A stretch of 64,000 nt of DNA from Melastoma dodecandrum (GCA_029817715.1 JARUPY010000232.1:47875-111874), one strand, 5' to 3'. Positions 9,924-21,325 are shown, counted from the stretch's first letter. The notes: generated by a model not told the origin, from the letters alone. A program made the numbers and translations.

Positions 9924-10247
9924 TCAGGCGAGGACGGAGCGGAGGAACGACCGCGTCCGATCGTGCGCAGGTGCGGAGAAGATCGTCTCCGCGGACCCCG
10001 ACTCGATGATGGCGCCGTCCACCATCACGTGGACGGTGTCGGCGATCCTCCGCGCGAACTCCATGCCGTGCGTGACGATCACCATCGTCATGCCCTCGTT
10101 CGCCAGGTCCGCGATCACGGTCTGCACTTCACCGACCAGTTCCGGATCGAGCGCGGAAGTGGGTTCGTCGAACAGCATGGCCGGCGGCTCCATGGCGAGC
10201 GCGCGGACGATCGCGACCCGCTGCTGCTGGCCGCCGGAGAGCTGCAC
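9924..10247 (-). pseudogene. C-terminal fragment of an amino-acid ABC transporter ATPase (GlnQ type)
   Basis: Only about 107 residues remain. They begin exactly at the ABC signature QLSGGQQQRVAIVRALAM and include Walker B AMLFDEPTSALDPELVGEV, the H-loop VTHGMEFARRIAD, and MVDGAIIESGSAETIF. The text is typical of polar amino-acid importers such as GlnQ/HisP. Walker A and the Q-loop (about 130-140 residues) are missing. The in-frame sequence upstream is unrelated, and the left attachment repeat of the island lies only about 90 bp away. Truncation by rearrangement at the island border, or an assembly join, would explain it. It should not encode a working ATPase. Confidence 0.8.
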
Positions 10248-10334
10248 CGGGCGGCTCGAGCGGACCGCACCGTCGCCGGTGCGCGAGCCCCGTTCGGTCG
10301 TCGACGCGATCCGCTGACCGCGGGTCTCGCACCG

Positions 10335-10359
10335 AGAGCGGAGGGCGTGGGATTCGAAC
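10335..10359. repeat. Left attachment site (att) of the tRNA-Ser island
   Basis: These 25 bases are identical to 23976-24000 in direct orientation. The sequence is the 3' end of tRNA-Ser (T-arm and acceptor strand, minus-strand sense) plus four flanking bases. The intact tRNA lies at the right copy, so this is the displaced copy left when an element entered the tRNA 3' end. Bases after 10359 differ from the tRNA (t versus c). Confidence 0.85.
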
Positions 10360-10445
10360 TACCGGGTGTGGGCGACCACCCCATCGCGATCACCCTGATC
10401 AGGGGAACCAATCGAAAGGCCTTACGAAACCGGACCGTCGAGCGG

Positions 10446-11614
10446 CTAGTGAAGGCGCGGATTGGGCACAATCGCAGCCACCCGGTGCTCATCGAGGCGC
10501 ATGGCAAGCGTCTCCAGATCGTCATCGAAGAGGTCCGCGTAGACGTCGAGCGTCATCGCCGCTGACTTGTGACCGAAGCATCCGTGCTTGAACAGACGAC
10601 TTCACGCGTTCGCGCAGCGGCCATGGCACCGCCCAGGCTGTCGCGGATCGTGTGCCGGAGGTCGTGCACAGTTAGTGCGCGGCACTCCCGCGCTCGCGGA
10701 TTGCAAGCCGCGAACCAGCTCGTTATCGGTTGGTAGTCGAGCGCTGGACGAGACGAACGTGCCTGACTCCGACCCGCGAAGACGAGATCGTCCGGGCCCT
10801 TCCCCTCGCACGCTCGCGCTAGCGGCTCGACGAGCGAGGCGATGATCGGCACCGAGCGCACCTTGTGCGTCTTGGGCGTCCCTTCGATGATCTGACTGCC
10901 GACCTCGACGGCGTTCGTCTCGACGTTGATCCGGCGTCGAAGCAGATCGAGATGGCGGACACGAAGGCCGATCACTTCACCCCATCGCAGTCCCGAGTAG
11001 GCGAGGACGAGCACGAGTGTCCGGTACTCCCCCGCCGGCATCCCGCCAGGGACCTCGACCTGCTTCGCGGCTGAGGTACGATGTTTTTTTGGGGGGGGGG
11101 AGCGCGGAGCGACCTTGCGCGGCAGCCTCCACGTCTTGACGAGCAGGGTTGCCCTACAGGGATTCCGACGGTCCCGAACGGCAACATCGAGGAGTCGCGG
11201 GCGAGCAACGCATAGCAGCGAGAGGACGGTCGTCGGGCCTCCGTTCCGGTCGCAAAGCTTGTTGACCCATGCACTTGCACGTCGCTGTGCCGAACGCGGC
11301 CCGACCAGGCCAGTTCTCCCCACCGTGGGGAGGACGTGGAGTTGCCAGGCGCTCTCGAGCGACCGAAGCGACGACGGCTTCAGCTGCGCCTTGTTGCTGA
11401 GCCAGACCGCACCGAGCGACGCAATGGTCTCGAGCGAATCGCGCACGTTAATGAAGTCGCCGCGCGCTTTCGACGTCTCGACCGACGCGAGGTAGAGCTC
11501 CGCGTCGCGCTTGCGCGCGAAGCCCCGCCGCTTCCCCTGCGAATTGTCCGGCTTCCGATATCGGACCAGATACCGCGCACCCGCGCCCGTTTGATACCGC
11601 TCGATGGATCCCAT
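10446..11614 (-). CDS. int: Tyrosine-type site-specific integrase (frameshifted C-terminus)
   Basis: The start ATG at 11614 follows GAGGAGGACC. The N-terminus (SIERYQTGAGARYLVRYRK, then RRGFARKRDAELYLASVE) is the arm-type DNA-binding region of actinobacterial phage-like integrases. Catalytic residues seen: Arg in AYSGLRWGEVIGLRVRHLDL and the HxxR box LTVHDLRHT. The long frame ends at 10553 after a garbled stretch. One frame over, 10446-10570 reads GHKSAAMTLDVYADLFDDDL and contains the nucleophilic Tyr, ending at a TAG at 10446. Full length would be about 390 aa. The mid-part (PRSPPPKKHR) is also disturbed, next to the T/G homopolymer near 11082-11100. It lies directly inside the left att repeat, as expected for the integrase of this island. 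Confidence 0.85.
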
Positions 11615-14600
11615 CGGTCCTCCTCGTCGGACCGGAGCATCACCCCGGGTTCAGACACTTGCCCGGCAGCCGACGGCATCCATCCCGGGAGCTCGTCCGC
11701 CGCCTGGCCAGTGCGCCGCGGACTCGGCGTTACGGCAACGCCGTGGCACCGTCGATCCGCTCGGAACACGAACAGCGTTGGGCGGGTTGCCTGAGCGCGG
11801 TCCGGACGGCCTTCGCGGAGGCCGGGTTGCAGAGGTACAACCACCCCATCCAGCGATCACAAGCCTCGATGTCGGTTATCGGTACGCGGTGTAGGTGCAT
11901 ACTGCGGACGTACTAGCCGCGGCTGGACCCGCTTCGGATGTCAGTTCAGAACCTCGGGATCTAGCAGCGACCCGCCTGGGCCCTCGATGCGCGAAAACAC
12001 GACCGGTGGCCGCGGGGGGGGCGGGCCGTATGCTACTGTGGGGGGGGCCGGTCTCGTCGATCGGGGGCTCATCCTCCGGCGACCACGGCCCACGGAGCGC
12101 CCGCCCGGCCGTCTGTACCGACTGCGTACGCGAGGGCCACTGAGACCGGGGGGGGCGGTGATTCTCATGCCGGAAGGGTCTGGGGGCACGAGAACAGGGA
12201 TTTCGGCTTCCCGGGCTCCCGGTTCGAGTGCACGTCGAAGGTGCCCCACACGCGACCGGACGCCGCCCGGCCCGACCGCCGGCGCCGCGATGAAGCTTCC
12301 CGATGGCCTCCATCCGTTCGACCACACCGTTTTTTGCGCCTGCCGGATCGCGACCGGGCTATCTCCTTCCGTTGCACATGCCCAGCACTCCCACCCGCAG
12401 TCCGTGGGTCCCCCATGTTCGACCACACCGCAAGGGATCCCGAACCCAGTCTCAACGCTCAACTCAATGCCCGCTCCTTCGGGGGGGTTTTCCCAAAAAA
12501 ACCAAAAAACAATAAAATGCACCGAACGCACCTGAAGCCCCGCCCCACATCCCCACCTGCCCTACCCATTCAGCACACCCCCCCGCCTACTCTGCTCACC
12601 TGCCACCTCCTCAATCCACGTCCTCCATCTAGTCCGCCCCGCGCTCCCGCATCCCACTTGTGTCAAATAAACATACACAACGTCCCCCTCACTCTTTCTT
12701 TGTCCCTTGGTCCTGGCCTGCCACCTGCACTCCTGAACACACCCACAGACAGCAACGGCTTTACCTGCTGTGTTTGTGGGTGGTTTTCAGGGAGCACGCA
12801 AACGCGGAGTGGTGGCAGGCCAGGACAGGGCAGAAATCCCGAAACCCCTCGCCCCACCTTCCCTACAGACCCCCGCCGCGCACCCGCTGAGTCGAGGGGG
12901 TATCGTATGCGCGGAACTTGCGGCGTCGGTACACACGAGTCAGCAAACGACGGCGCAGCACGCCCGAAATGTCGTCCGTCTCGTGCCGACACGACTCAGG
13001 CCCGGTCGCCGATGGATCCGGCTGTCGACATGAGGACTTCCGACGGGGCGCTCGGCGGAAGACCGTTGCGAGGCCCGAACTTGTTAGCTGCTAACAGTTC
13101 GGATTACCCCTTTAACTCGGGATTCCAACGAACGGATTTTCACGTGGCCATCGAGTCACGAACCCCCGGCGTCTCCCATGATCTGCCTTTATTTGGACAA
13201 TGGGCCGTAGAAGCCCCTCGTTCACGCACGACAACACGAAATTGCGGCTGTCGACCGTCTGATGTGAATTAGTATGGCCGCTCTGCCCACCATTTACGAG
13301 GAATGGTTTGCAATTTGACTCTCGATTCCTCCCATTGCTCGTCATCGACATCGAGCCCCTGGATCGACGAGCATCGCCCTTTGAGCTCCCGATGTGAGCG
13401 GGGTGTTCAACTCCGGCCTGGTGCCACTGAGGAGAATATCCAACGGGAACTTCGAATTCTTCGAGCGCGTCAAACCCGAGCACACTCCGCCGTCGATCTC
13501 GCCCTGGGCGTTGTTGGGGAAGTCAGACCTCACACCAGAGGCTGAGCCTCGTTGTCAACGACTTCGGCCCACCGGGTTCGACTACCATTTCTCAACCAGC
13601 ACCGACGATCTGGCCCTGCCTCCTTCGCTCCGCTCGTTAGTTGTCGCGCTCTTACGTGGTCCTACTGCTACGTGCCCGAGGCGTTCCGGTCACGGCGGAC
13701 CAGGATTGAGATTATGACCTTACCTGCGGGACATCACGCCCTGGGTCGCGGAGCTGGTTTTGCGGCGTACGCGAAGCACTCGGGCGAAGCCCAACGCGGG
13801 CGTGCAGATCGGTGCATACCACGAGGGTTCTATAACGAGGCCCTGACCTCAGAGTGACGAGCAGAGGGACGCTCAGCCGATCTTCTACTCGGGGGATCTC
13901 CGCTTCCTACCTGGGACCTCGTATTGGAAGCGACGTCCGTTAAGCTCGCTGGAGCGCGAAGCGGGACCCTGACGCCGCGGCATCGGTTGCGGCCCGGTCG
14001 CTGGCGATGGCTTGTCCGGAGAAAACGAGCTACTGGATGCCGGCCGCGCGTTCCTCGACCGGGTTCCGCGGAACGTTCACTGCCGTCGCTCGACTTCATC
14101 TCCTTGCCATCTATCTACGGGCATCAGGAGACGTTGCACGCATAACTCTCGGGCAATGATAGACGCCCTGCTCGCCCAGCGCCCGGATTTTGTTTAGGCG
14201 TGTGAGCTGACACATCAACGAGTTCAACTCGTTCCACGATCGACTACACCGCAAGGCGGGCCGTCCAGGACTCGGTTTCCCTGAATCGGCGTCCTGCGTT
14301 CATGCGCCGATGTCGCCCGATTCCTTTCCACTCCCCAGCCTGACCCGAGTGAGCTGTGGCACACGTTTCCTGGACAGCGGCTTCGGGAACTTCTCCGGCA
14401 ATGGTCACGATCGACTCGGAGAACCGTAGCCGATCTTCTACGCGTACGAGTTCCTCCGCAAGTATGCCCGAAAAGATGGGCGCAGGTCGGAGATCTGCTG
14501 GGCCGGACGGCCTCGGGGCGATCGTCGTCGGACCAGACGAGGCGACTGGTGCTCTGACGTCGGCGGTGTGGATAGCCGAAAGCATCTCCGATCTTGTTCA

Positions 14601-14990
14601 ATTCACAGGTCCCACGTGGCTTGGCGAACGATCGACGGCCGAGCTGACACTCTTCGACTCAATAAGCGCCACCGGGGCGATGCGCACTCGAGGAGTGCCC
14701 ACTCGGTCCGCGACTGGCCTATATGGGGGGGGGGGGGGGGGGGGGGGGGGGGGTGGGGGGGGGGGGGGGAACCGAGGATCAGAGTGTGGAGCGCGGCGCG
14801 CTGGGCCACGATCCACGCACGCCGAAGCTGACCTGCCCCGCGCGCACGCATCCGACTCCGGACGAACAGACAGACAGTACAGGGAACGACGATGTGAACC
14901 CCGACCGCCGGAGTCACCCTCGCGGGATGTCCGCACGCGAGGCATCCGTATCGGTGATGACTGTCTCCAACGCAGGCTGAACCGGAGGCC
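11615..14990. other. About 3.4 kb with no gene I can support
   Basis: Frames of 60-340 codons exist on both strands, but none shows a recognisable motif, consistent codon bias or a ribosome site. The stretch holds several G homopolymers (12014-12021, 12042-12049, 12150-12157, 12480-12487 and the 45-base run at 14725-14769), and a C-rich, AT-enriched block at about 12480-12880 unlike the rest of the window. One phrase on the minus strand near 13290-13370 (LDVDDEQWEESRVKLQ) looks protein-like but is not extendable. I looked for an excisionase near the integrase and found none. The region may be decayed island DNA or low-quality consensus. Confidence 0.6.
14725..14769. repeat. 45-base G homopolymer with one T
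   Basis: Forty-four G residues with a single T at 14754. The tract lies between unassigned sequence and the first LacI gene of the island. It could fold as G-quadruplexes if real, but a run this long in bacterial DNA is more often a base-calling or assembly artefact. Confidence 0.85.
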
Positions 14991-14994
14991 CGGC

Positions 14995-15990
14995 GTATCC
15001 GAACGGACTCGAACTGCGGGGTGCTCGAAGCGGCGATCAGCGCCTGTGGGGTCTACGTACCGAAGACCATGGCTGGCACGCGGGCTAGGCCGGAGGTCGC
15101 GGACCGCATCATGGTCGCATGGTGCTGATCAACGACCTCACGGTGCAATGGGGCGCCTCGGATGGGTCGTCGCCGGGATTCGCTCCGGGCGCTCGAATCA
15201 ACTCTCCAGACCGCAGCCTCGAACTGCATGATCCTCTCGGCGATCCTAGATTCGCGACGCTACCACGCCGAGAGGGCTGAACGAATCAGCCTCCTCGGGC
15301 AAGGTATAGTCGACGGCCTGATACTCGTGTCACCGGTACTCGACGCTCCGGCGTTGGAGCTCGTCAGCCGCCTTCGGGTGCCTTGCCGTCGTCGTCGACC
15401 CGCGCCGACTAGAGACACCGCTCCCGACGGTGACCGTCTCGAACTACGCCGTCGCGCGAAGCGCCGTCGAGCACCTGCTGGACCTCGGCCACAGAGAGAT
15501 CGCGATCGTGTCCGGCGACGCCTCCTTCGATTCCGCACACGAACGCCTCCGCGGCTACACGGACGCGCTCGTGGCGCGGAATGTCCAGGTCGACCCGGCG
15601 CTGGTCCTGGCCGGCGACTACACGCAGGCGAGCGCTCGCGAAGCAGGCGACGGAGCTGCTGCGAAGCGACCGTCGGCCGACCGCGATATTCGCCACATCG
15701 GACGGTGCGGCGTTCGGCGTGATGGATGCTGCCCGCTCGATCGGTCTCCAGCTGCCGTCCGATCTGTCGATCGTCGGTTTCGACGACATCCCGGCCGCGG
15801 CGACGACCTACCCCGCACTCACGACGGTCCATGCACCGTTGCGCGACATGGGTCGGATGAGGGGCGGGCCTGCTGCTGGGAATGCTCGACAATCCCGAGG
15901 CATCGACCGACTCCCGTGAACTCTTCCGACCCGGTTGATCAGCCGCGAGTCGGCGATCCGCCGCGATCCGGTGAGCCCTCAGCCCTCTCT
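14995..15990 (+). pseudogene. LacI-family transcriptional regulator, heavily frameshifted
   Basis: The family is recognisable in consecutive pieces. A damaged HTH/hinge (AGTRARPEVADRIMVA) lies near 15065-15115. A GWVVAGIRSG core strand follows near 15170, then SLLGQGIVDGLILVSPVLDA, VEHLLDLGHREIAIVSGDAS, ATELLRSDRRPTAIFATSD and LPSDLSIVGFDDIPAAATTY. A LGMLDNPEAS segment precedes LFRPG near 15940. At least five frame changes are needed. It sits about 130 bp before the sugar ABC genes on the same strand, so it was presumably their local repressor, releasing DNA on binding a sugar. The start is not determinable. Confidence 0.7.
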
Positions 15991-16122
15991 GGCGGCCTCG
16001 ACGCACGAGACCGTCCTCCAGCGCGGAGACTCGGTCTAGTCACCGCAGCGGTCACCCGGCACAAGCTCCGTCAGCCGACGACGGAACCACTTCGATCGGC
16101 ACATCCAACTCAAGGGAGAGAT

Positions 16123-17483
16123 ATGAATATCAGAAAGTCGCGCACGGCAGCAGCCGTCGCGGGCGTAAACACTCGCCGCTGCGCTGCTGACCGGATGCAG
16201 TACCGGTGGCAACAGGCGCGAACGGAGTTACGACGATCAAGGTCGGCCTTTGGGGAAGCGCGGACGACGTCGCGACGATCACTCCAGTCATCGCGAAGTT
16301 CGAGAAGGAATACCCGAAGATCAAGGTCCAGGTCCAGACGGGTGATTGCGGCATCGTTTGGGCGGCCTGCAAGACACTCATCGCTGGCGGGAGCATGCCC
16401 GATGTCTTCGTCCCACATATCTCCGTCTACCGCGAAGCGGTGATCAATGGAGTGCTCGCGGACCTGACCTCATACATGAAGAAGGATGATGTCAAGGCCT
16501 CCGACTTCTCTCCGGTGTCGATCGTCAACGCGTTGAAGGCGAACGGCGGCAAGATCTACGGCTTGCCGATGGGGTTCAACGTCCAGTCGTTGTACTTCAA
16601 CAAGGACGATGTTCGACGCGGCCCATATCGCCTACCCCGACCCGTCGGGCAACTACACCTGGGACGACGTCGCGAAATGGGCGAAAGAGCTCACGATCGA
16701 CGACAACGGGAAGCACTCCGGCGAGGCCGGGTTCGACCCGAAGCACATCAAGCAGTACGGGTTCTTCTCCAACACCGCCCTCGGGATCATCCAGGGATGG
16801 GGCCCGAATCGCTACCGCGTACGGCGCTGGCGTGCTGACCGGAAGCAACGGGGCGGGTTGCAGCCTGAACAGCGCTGGCGGGGCGGAAGCGTTCCAGCTG
16901 ACGCAGGACATGATGTACAAGGACCATTCGATGATCACGCCGTCGCCTCCAGCAGGAGCAGCCCGGTTATCTCCGGTGGATCAACGGTCACGTCGCGATG
17001 CAACAGGGTTCCAACGAGCAGGTCGGTTTCGTCGCGAAGATGAACCCGAACGCTTCAGTACGACATGGCCGCGCTGCCAAAGGGCCCGGCGGGCAACGCC
17101 ACGCTTGTCCAGGAGCACGACTGGGCCGCCTACTCCAAGTCCGACGCACTTGGACGCGGACTGGACCTTCATCAAGTACATGACGACCACTGCTGCCACG
17201 TCGGGGCAGATGGGCCTCGTCCCGTCGTACAAGGCCGCGTACAACGGTCCGGCCTTCCTGCAGGCGAAGGGTGAGCCTGCGCACCTCAAGCAGGCCCAAA
17301 TCGACCCGCTGTCGTGGCCCGGGGCAAAGGTCCTGGTCGACCCCGCTGGGATCTTCGACGAAGTCTTCAGTCAGGACGGCGTCTCCCCCGCCATCACCAA
17401 CGTGATTGAGGACAAGGCTCCGGCCGCGAGCGCCCTTGTCCGGCACCTGCGCCGCAGTCAGCAAGATCGTCAACTCCAAGTAA
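16123..17483 (+). pseudogene. Sugar ABC transporter solute-binding lipoprotein, frameshifted
   Basis: The ATG at 16123 follows AAGGGAGAG. The N-terminus reads MNIRKSRTAAAVAG and, after a one-base shift, LAAALLTGCSTGGN: a lipoprotein signal with lipobox Cys. Then VTTIKVGLWGSADDVATITP, SMPDVFVPHISVYREAVING, GKIYGLPMGFNVQSLYFNKD, PDPSGNYTWDDVAKWAKEL, WTFIKYMTTTAATSGQMGLV and a final SKIVNSK. This is the order of a carbohydrate-binding SBP_bac family 1 protein of about 440 aa. Roughly six frame changes are needed. It is followed by a strong hairpin and then two permease genes: a standard sugar importer lacking its own ATPase gene. Confidence 0.8.
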
Positions 17484-17493
17484 GACAAACCGT

Positions 17494-17529
17494 CTAGTGG
17501 CCGGTGGACGACCGTCCACCGGCCACTAG
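17494..17529. terminator. Perfect 36-base hairpin between binding-protein and permease genes
   Basis: Arms 17494-17510 and 17513-17529 are exact reverse complements (17 bp, CTAGTGGCCGGTGGACG) around a 2-base centre. It begins 10 bases after the TAA of the binding-protein gene and 23 bases before the first permease ATG. There is no U tract. Hairpins at this place commonly protect the binding-protein message and reduce read-through, giving more binding protein than permease; that role is inference. Confidence 0.75.
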
Positions 17530-17552
17530 ACCTCGACGAACGAAGGCCTGGA

Positions 17553-18547
17553 ATGCACCGTCGCAGTTCACGCAAGCGCCGCGCTCAACGAGCCGCTCTG
17601 CTCTTCCTGGCGCCGCAGCTGTTCGGACTCATCGTGTTCACTGGCTATCCGCTCGTGGCATCCCTGTACTACAGCTTCACGCACTGGGGATCTGATCGCC
17701 CCCAGCCCCGAAATGGATCGGGCTCGGCAACTGGCAGGCCCTGCTCAGTGACCCGCGGGTCCTGCAGACGCTGGGCAACACGGCGATCTTCCTCGTGGCC
17801 GGCACCGGCTCCTTCCTGGTCCTCTCGATGATCGCCGCGCTCATCGTGTACTCGGGTCGCCGCCGCACAGCGGCCCTACCGCGCGATCCTGTTCACGCCC
17901 TTCGTCATCTCTGGCATCTCCGTCGGAATCATCTGGCGGTGGATGTTCAACAGTCAGAGCGGCCCCATCACCTTGCTGGCGGGCGCACTCGGGCTCCCGC
18001 AGCTGGACTGGCTGAACGATGCACGAACCGCCATGGCTGCCATCGCACTGGTCACGACTTGGCAGGCGATCGGCTACGGCATGACGATCTACATCTCCGG
18101 CCTGCAGGGCGTCCCGACACCGCTGTTGGAAGCTGCGTTGATCGACGGTGTGAACCTGTGGCAGCGGTTCAGGCTCGTCACCCTTGCCGCTGATCTCCCC
18201 GACGGTTCTCTTCCTCACGGGTCACGTCCGTTGATCAGCGGGCTCCAATTGTTCGACCCCGTAGTAGCGATGACGGGAAGCGCGAACGGCGCTTGCCGAC
18301 GCGGGCGGACCCGATGGATCGACCCGCACGATCGCGCTGTACATGTACCAGCAGATGTTCGACTTCAACGAGCACATCTCGGGCCTGGGCTACGCCGCGG
18401 GCGATCGCCTGGCTCCTCTGCGCGGTGACATTGCTCGTGACGGCCGTACAGGCCCTCTTGAGCCGACGGTTCGTCTTCTACGCCAGCGGCTCGGACGGAC
18501 AGCCCGAAGTGATCCACCGACCTCGCTTTCGAAGGAGAAGCCCATGA
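17553..18547 (+). pseudogene. Sugar ABC transporter permease 1 (MalF/UgpA type), frameshifted
   Basis: The ATG at 17553 follows GAAGGCCTGG. Pieces in order: ALLFLAPQLFGLIVFTGYPL (first membrane helix), LGNTAIFLVAGTGSFLVLSM, FTPFVISGISVGIIWRWMFN, the EAA-loop-like LEAALIDGVNLWQRFRLVTL, and AIAWLLCAVTLLVTAVQALL near the end. Six helices are expected. At least four frame changes are needed. The last frame stops at TGA 18545-18547, overlapping the ATG of the next permease (ATGA), so the two are coupled. Confidence 0.8.
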
Positions 18548-19454
18548 CTGAAGTGATCCATGGTCCAGAGCGCCGTCTCGCTTGCACCAGAGACGCGAGG
18601 GGAGATCCGCCGCGGCCGAAAGGCGCGTCGATCACGCACGGCCGCGTTCCACGTCTTCATGGTCGTCGCGACGTTTCATCTACCTGTTCCCCGCGCTCTG
18701 GGCACTGTCCGATGTCATTCCGAACCGACGCGAAACCTGTTCTCCACCGACCAGTTCATCCCGCACCCGTTCACGTTCGAGCCACTACATCGAGCTCTTC
18801 CAGTTCTTCCCGCAGTTCGGCGTCTACTTCTGCAAACACCCTCATGATCGCCGTGCTCGGCACAGCGGGGCTGCTCGTCTCCCAGCTCAATGGCCGGATA
18901 CGCGCTCGCACGGCTGGACGTTCCTGGTCGCTCGATCGTGCTCGCTCTGCTGCTTCTGACTTTGATGGTCCCGGTGCAGGCGACGCTCATCCCGCAGTTC
19001 ACGATGTTCCGGGTGCTCGGCTGGATCAACACCCCGCTGCCGATCATCGTTCCGATGTGCTTCGGCAACGCCATTGTCGACCTTCTTCTTCCGACAGTTT
19101 TTCCTGACGTTGCCGAACGAGCTCGAGGACGCGGCAGAGATGGACGGCGCAGGATATGCGCGCACCTTCATCTCGGTTATCGTGCCGCTCACGAGGCCCG
19201 CATTTCTCGCGATCGGCATGCTGACCTTCGTCAATCTCTGGAACGGCTACTTCCTCAACGCCGTGTACCTCCAGTCGCCGAGCAGCTGGGTGCTCACACA
19301 GGCTCTGCAGAGCCTTGTCGGGCAGAACGTCAGTCAGTACGGAATCATCATGGGCTGGTGGTCGTTGTCGTCTCGCTCCCGATCATCGTTGTCTATGTGC
19401 TGACTCCAGCGGTACATCATCGCGAGCATCGCCGCTACTGGAATTGCGAATTGA
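18544..19454 (+). pseudogene. Sugar ABC transporter permease 2 (MalG/UgpE type), frameshifted
   Basis: Starts MTEVIHGPERR at the ATGA overlap. Then RTAAFHVFMVVAT plus FIYLFPALWAL (helix 1), NTLMIAVLGTAGLLVSQL, GYALARLDVPGRSIVLALLL, LIPQFTMFRVLGWINTPLPI, the EAA motif LPNELEDAAEMDGAGYARTF, FVNLWNGYFLNAVYLQSPSS and a final YIIASIAATGIAN before TGA at 19452. This is the second half of a two-component sugar permease. About six frame changes are needed. The glycosidase ATG follows 3 bases after the stop. Confidence 0.8.
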
Positions 19455-19457
19455 CAG

Positions 19458-21325
19458 ATGACTGAAACCAATTCGACCGATTTCTCTCGTCCTCGTGAGG
19501 CTGAAAGTGTTCGACGACTATCCGCGCCCGCAACTGAGCCGCGCCACCTGGACGGATCTCCTCCGGGCCGTGGAGCTTCGCGCACGACGACGACGACCGC
19601 GGCCGGGCCGCCACGTGGTCACGGGGATTCCCGCACCAGCGGAGCATCGCGGTCCCGTATCCCCCCGAGTCCGCAGCCATCCGGCATCGGCGACGGAGAT
19701 CTGCATCCGATCGTCTGGTACAGCAGACCCATCGGGCTGAGCGAGGTCGCGTCCGCCGGCCATGTCCCCGGCAACCGACTCCTTCTCCACTTCGGCGCCG
19801 TGGACTACCGCTGCGAGGTGTGGCTCGACGGTCAGCTCCTCGGGCGCCATGAAGGCGGGCACACTCCGTTTCTCGTTTCGACATCGCGGACCTGCTCAAC
19901 GAGGGCACCGAGTGGCTGCTCGTGGTGCGTGTCGAGGACGATCCGCTCGATGCGGCTCAGCCGCGCGGGAAGCAGGACTGGCAGACCAGTCCGCACTCGA
20001 TCTGGTACGAGCGGACCACCGGGATCTGGCAGCCGGTCTGGCTCGAATCAACGCCACCCGTCGCGATCGAATCGGTCCACTGGACATTCAACCGGCTGGG
20101 TGCATCCGTGACGGCTTCAGTGCGACTCAGCGGCCGTCCGTCCTCGAACACGGAGTTCACCGCGCGACTCGAACTTGACGGAGAACCGCTCGGCGCGACG
20201 TCGGTCGAGGTGGCGAAGTCCCGCTTCGCAGCAACACTGCATCTGCCGGATCTCGACAACGGCCAAGATGTCGAGCGGTTGCTGTGGTCCCCGGCGTCTC
20301 CAACCCTCGTCGCCGCGTCGCTCGAGCTCCGTTCGGGAAACGGGCGGGTCGACCGCGTCGAATCGTACGTCGGACTTCGGACGGTCACGATTGATAGCGG
20401 CCGTTTCCTGCTCAACGACCGACCGCTGTATGTCCGAGCAGTACTCGAACAGGGTTATTGGACGGATTCGCATCTCGCGGCCCCTCGTCCGAGGCTCTCC
20501 GAGCCGAGGTGGAACTGATCAAGGCGGCCGGATTCAACACCGTCCGCCTTCACCAGAAGTACGAGGATCCGAGATTCCTTGCGTGGGCGGACAGGTTGGG
20601 GCTTCTCGTCTGGGCCGAGACGCCCGGTGCATACGATGTTCTCGCCGACTGCAGTCAACCGAACGACCCACGAATGGCTCGAGGTCCTGGACCGGGACCG
20701 GTCCTCATCCGTCCATCGTTTGTGTGGGTCCCCCTCAATGAGAGCTGGGGCGTTCCAGGACATCGCCCCACTCCCCCGCGATGCAGGCCTACGCGCGAGC
20801 GCTTGCAGACCTCACGAGAGCCAATTGACCCCACACGCCCCGTGATCTCGAATGACGGCTGGGAGCACGTGAATTCGGACCTGCTCACGATCCACGACTA
20901 CGAAGCCTCGGCAGAAGTCGTCAGTCGCCGGTACGCCAGGACAGCCACGCGTCAGCAGCTTCTGAGAAGCAATGGACCCCGCGGGTCGTCGATTGATCCT
21001 CGGGGATTCTTCGGACGAGTCAAAACCGATTATCCTCAGCGAATTCGGCGGCATCAGCTACTCGACGACAATTCGACGGCGCTTGGGGATATTCCCATTG
21101 CATCCGACGAATCCGAGTACCGGAGAAATCTCCTGGGACTAGTTTCGCGCGGTTGCGCTCGAGCGAGTTGCTACAAGGCTTCTGCTACACACAGCTGACC
21201 GGACACCGCTCAAGAGCAGAACGGGTTGTTCACCGCCGCTCGAGAGCCGAAGCATGCCGATCGCGGAACTTCGGAGAATCTTCGGGCCCGAAGTCGAGGT
21301 CTCGAGTCACCGTGGATGGCTGACG
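19458..21325 (+). pseudogene. Glycoside hydrolase family 2 (beta-galactosidase/glucuronidase type), frameshifted
   Basis: About 600 residues can be followed. The sugar-binding domain reads NRLLLHFGAVDYRCEVWLDG and HEGGHTPF. A long clean frame (about 19922-20490) runs through SPHSIWYERTTGIWQPVWLE, and the barrel begins LIKAAGFNTVRLHQKYEDPR and GLLVWAETPGAYD. The acid/base motif VPLNESWGVP (Asn-Glu pair) and the nucleophile strand ILSEFGGISYS are both visible, so catalytic residues are conserved. The end reads GFCYTQLTDTAQEQNGLFTA across a frame change, then IAELRRIFGPEVE. No signal peptide: it probably acts in the cytosol on an oligosaccharide imported by the ABC system just upstream. About seven indels break it. 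Confidence 0.85.

Noticed and set aside
11615..11860. Possible excisionase gene next to the integrase
   Set aside because: No small HTH of the MerR/excisionase type is readable in any frame.
12241..13272. 343-codon plus-strand frame
   Set aside because: Pro/Thr-rich, no ribosome site, crosses homopolymers and the odd-composition block.
14356..15231. 291-codon plus-strand frame with a poly-Gly run
   Set aside because: The Gly run is the translated 45-base G tract; no family, no support for the start.
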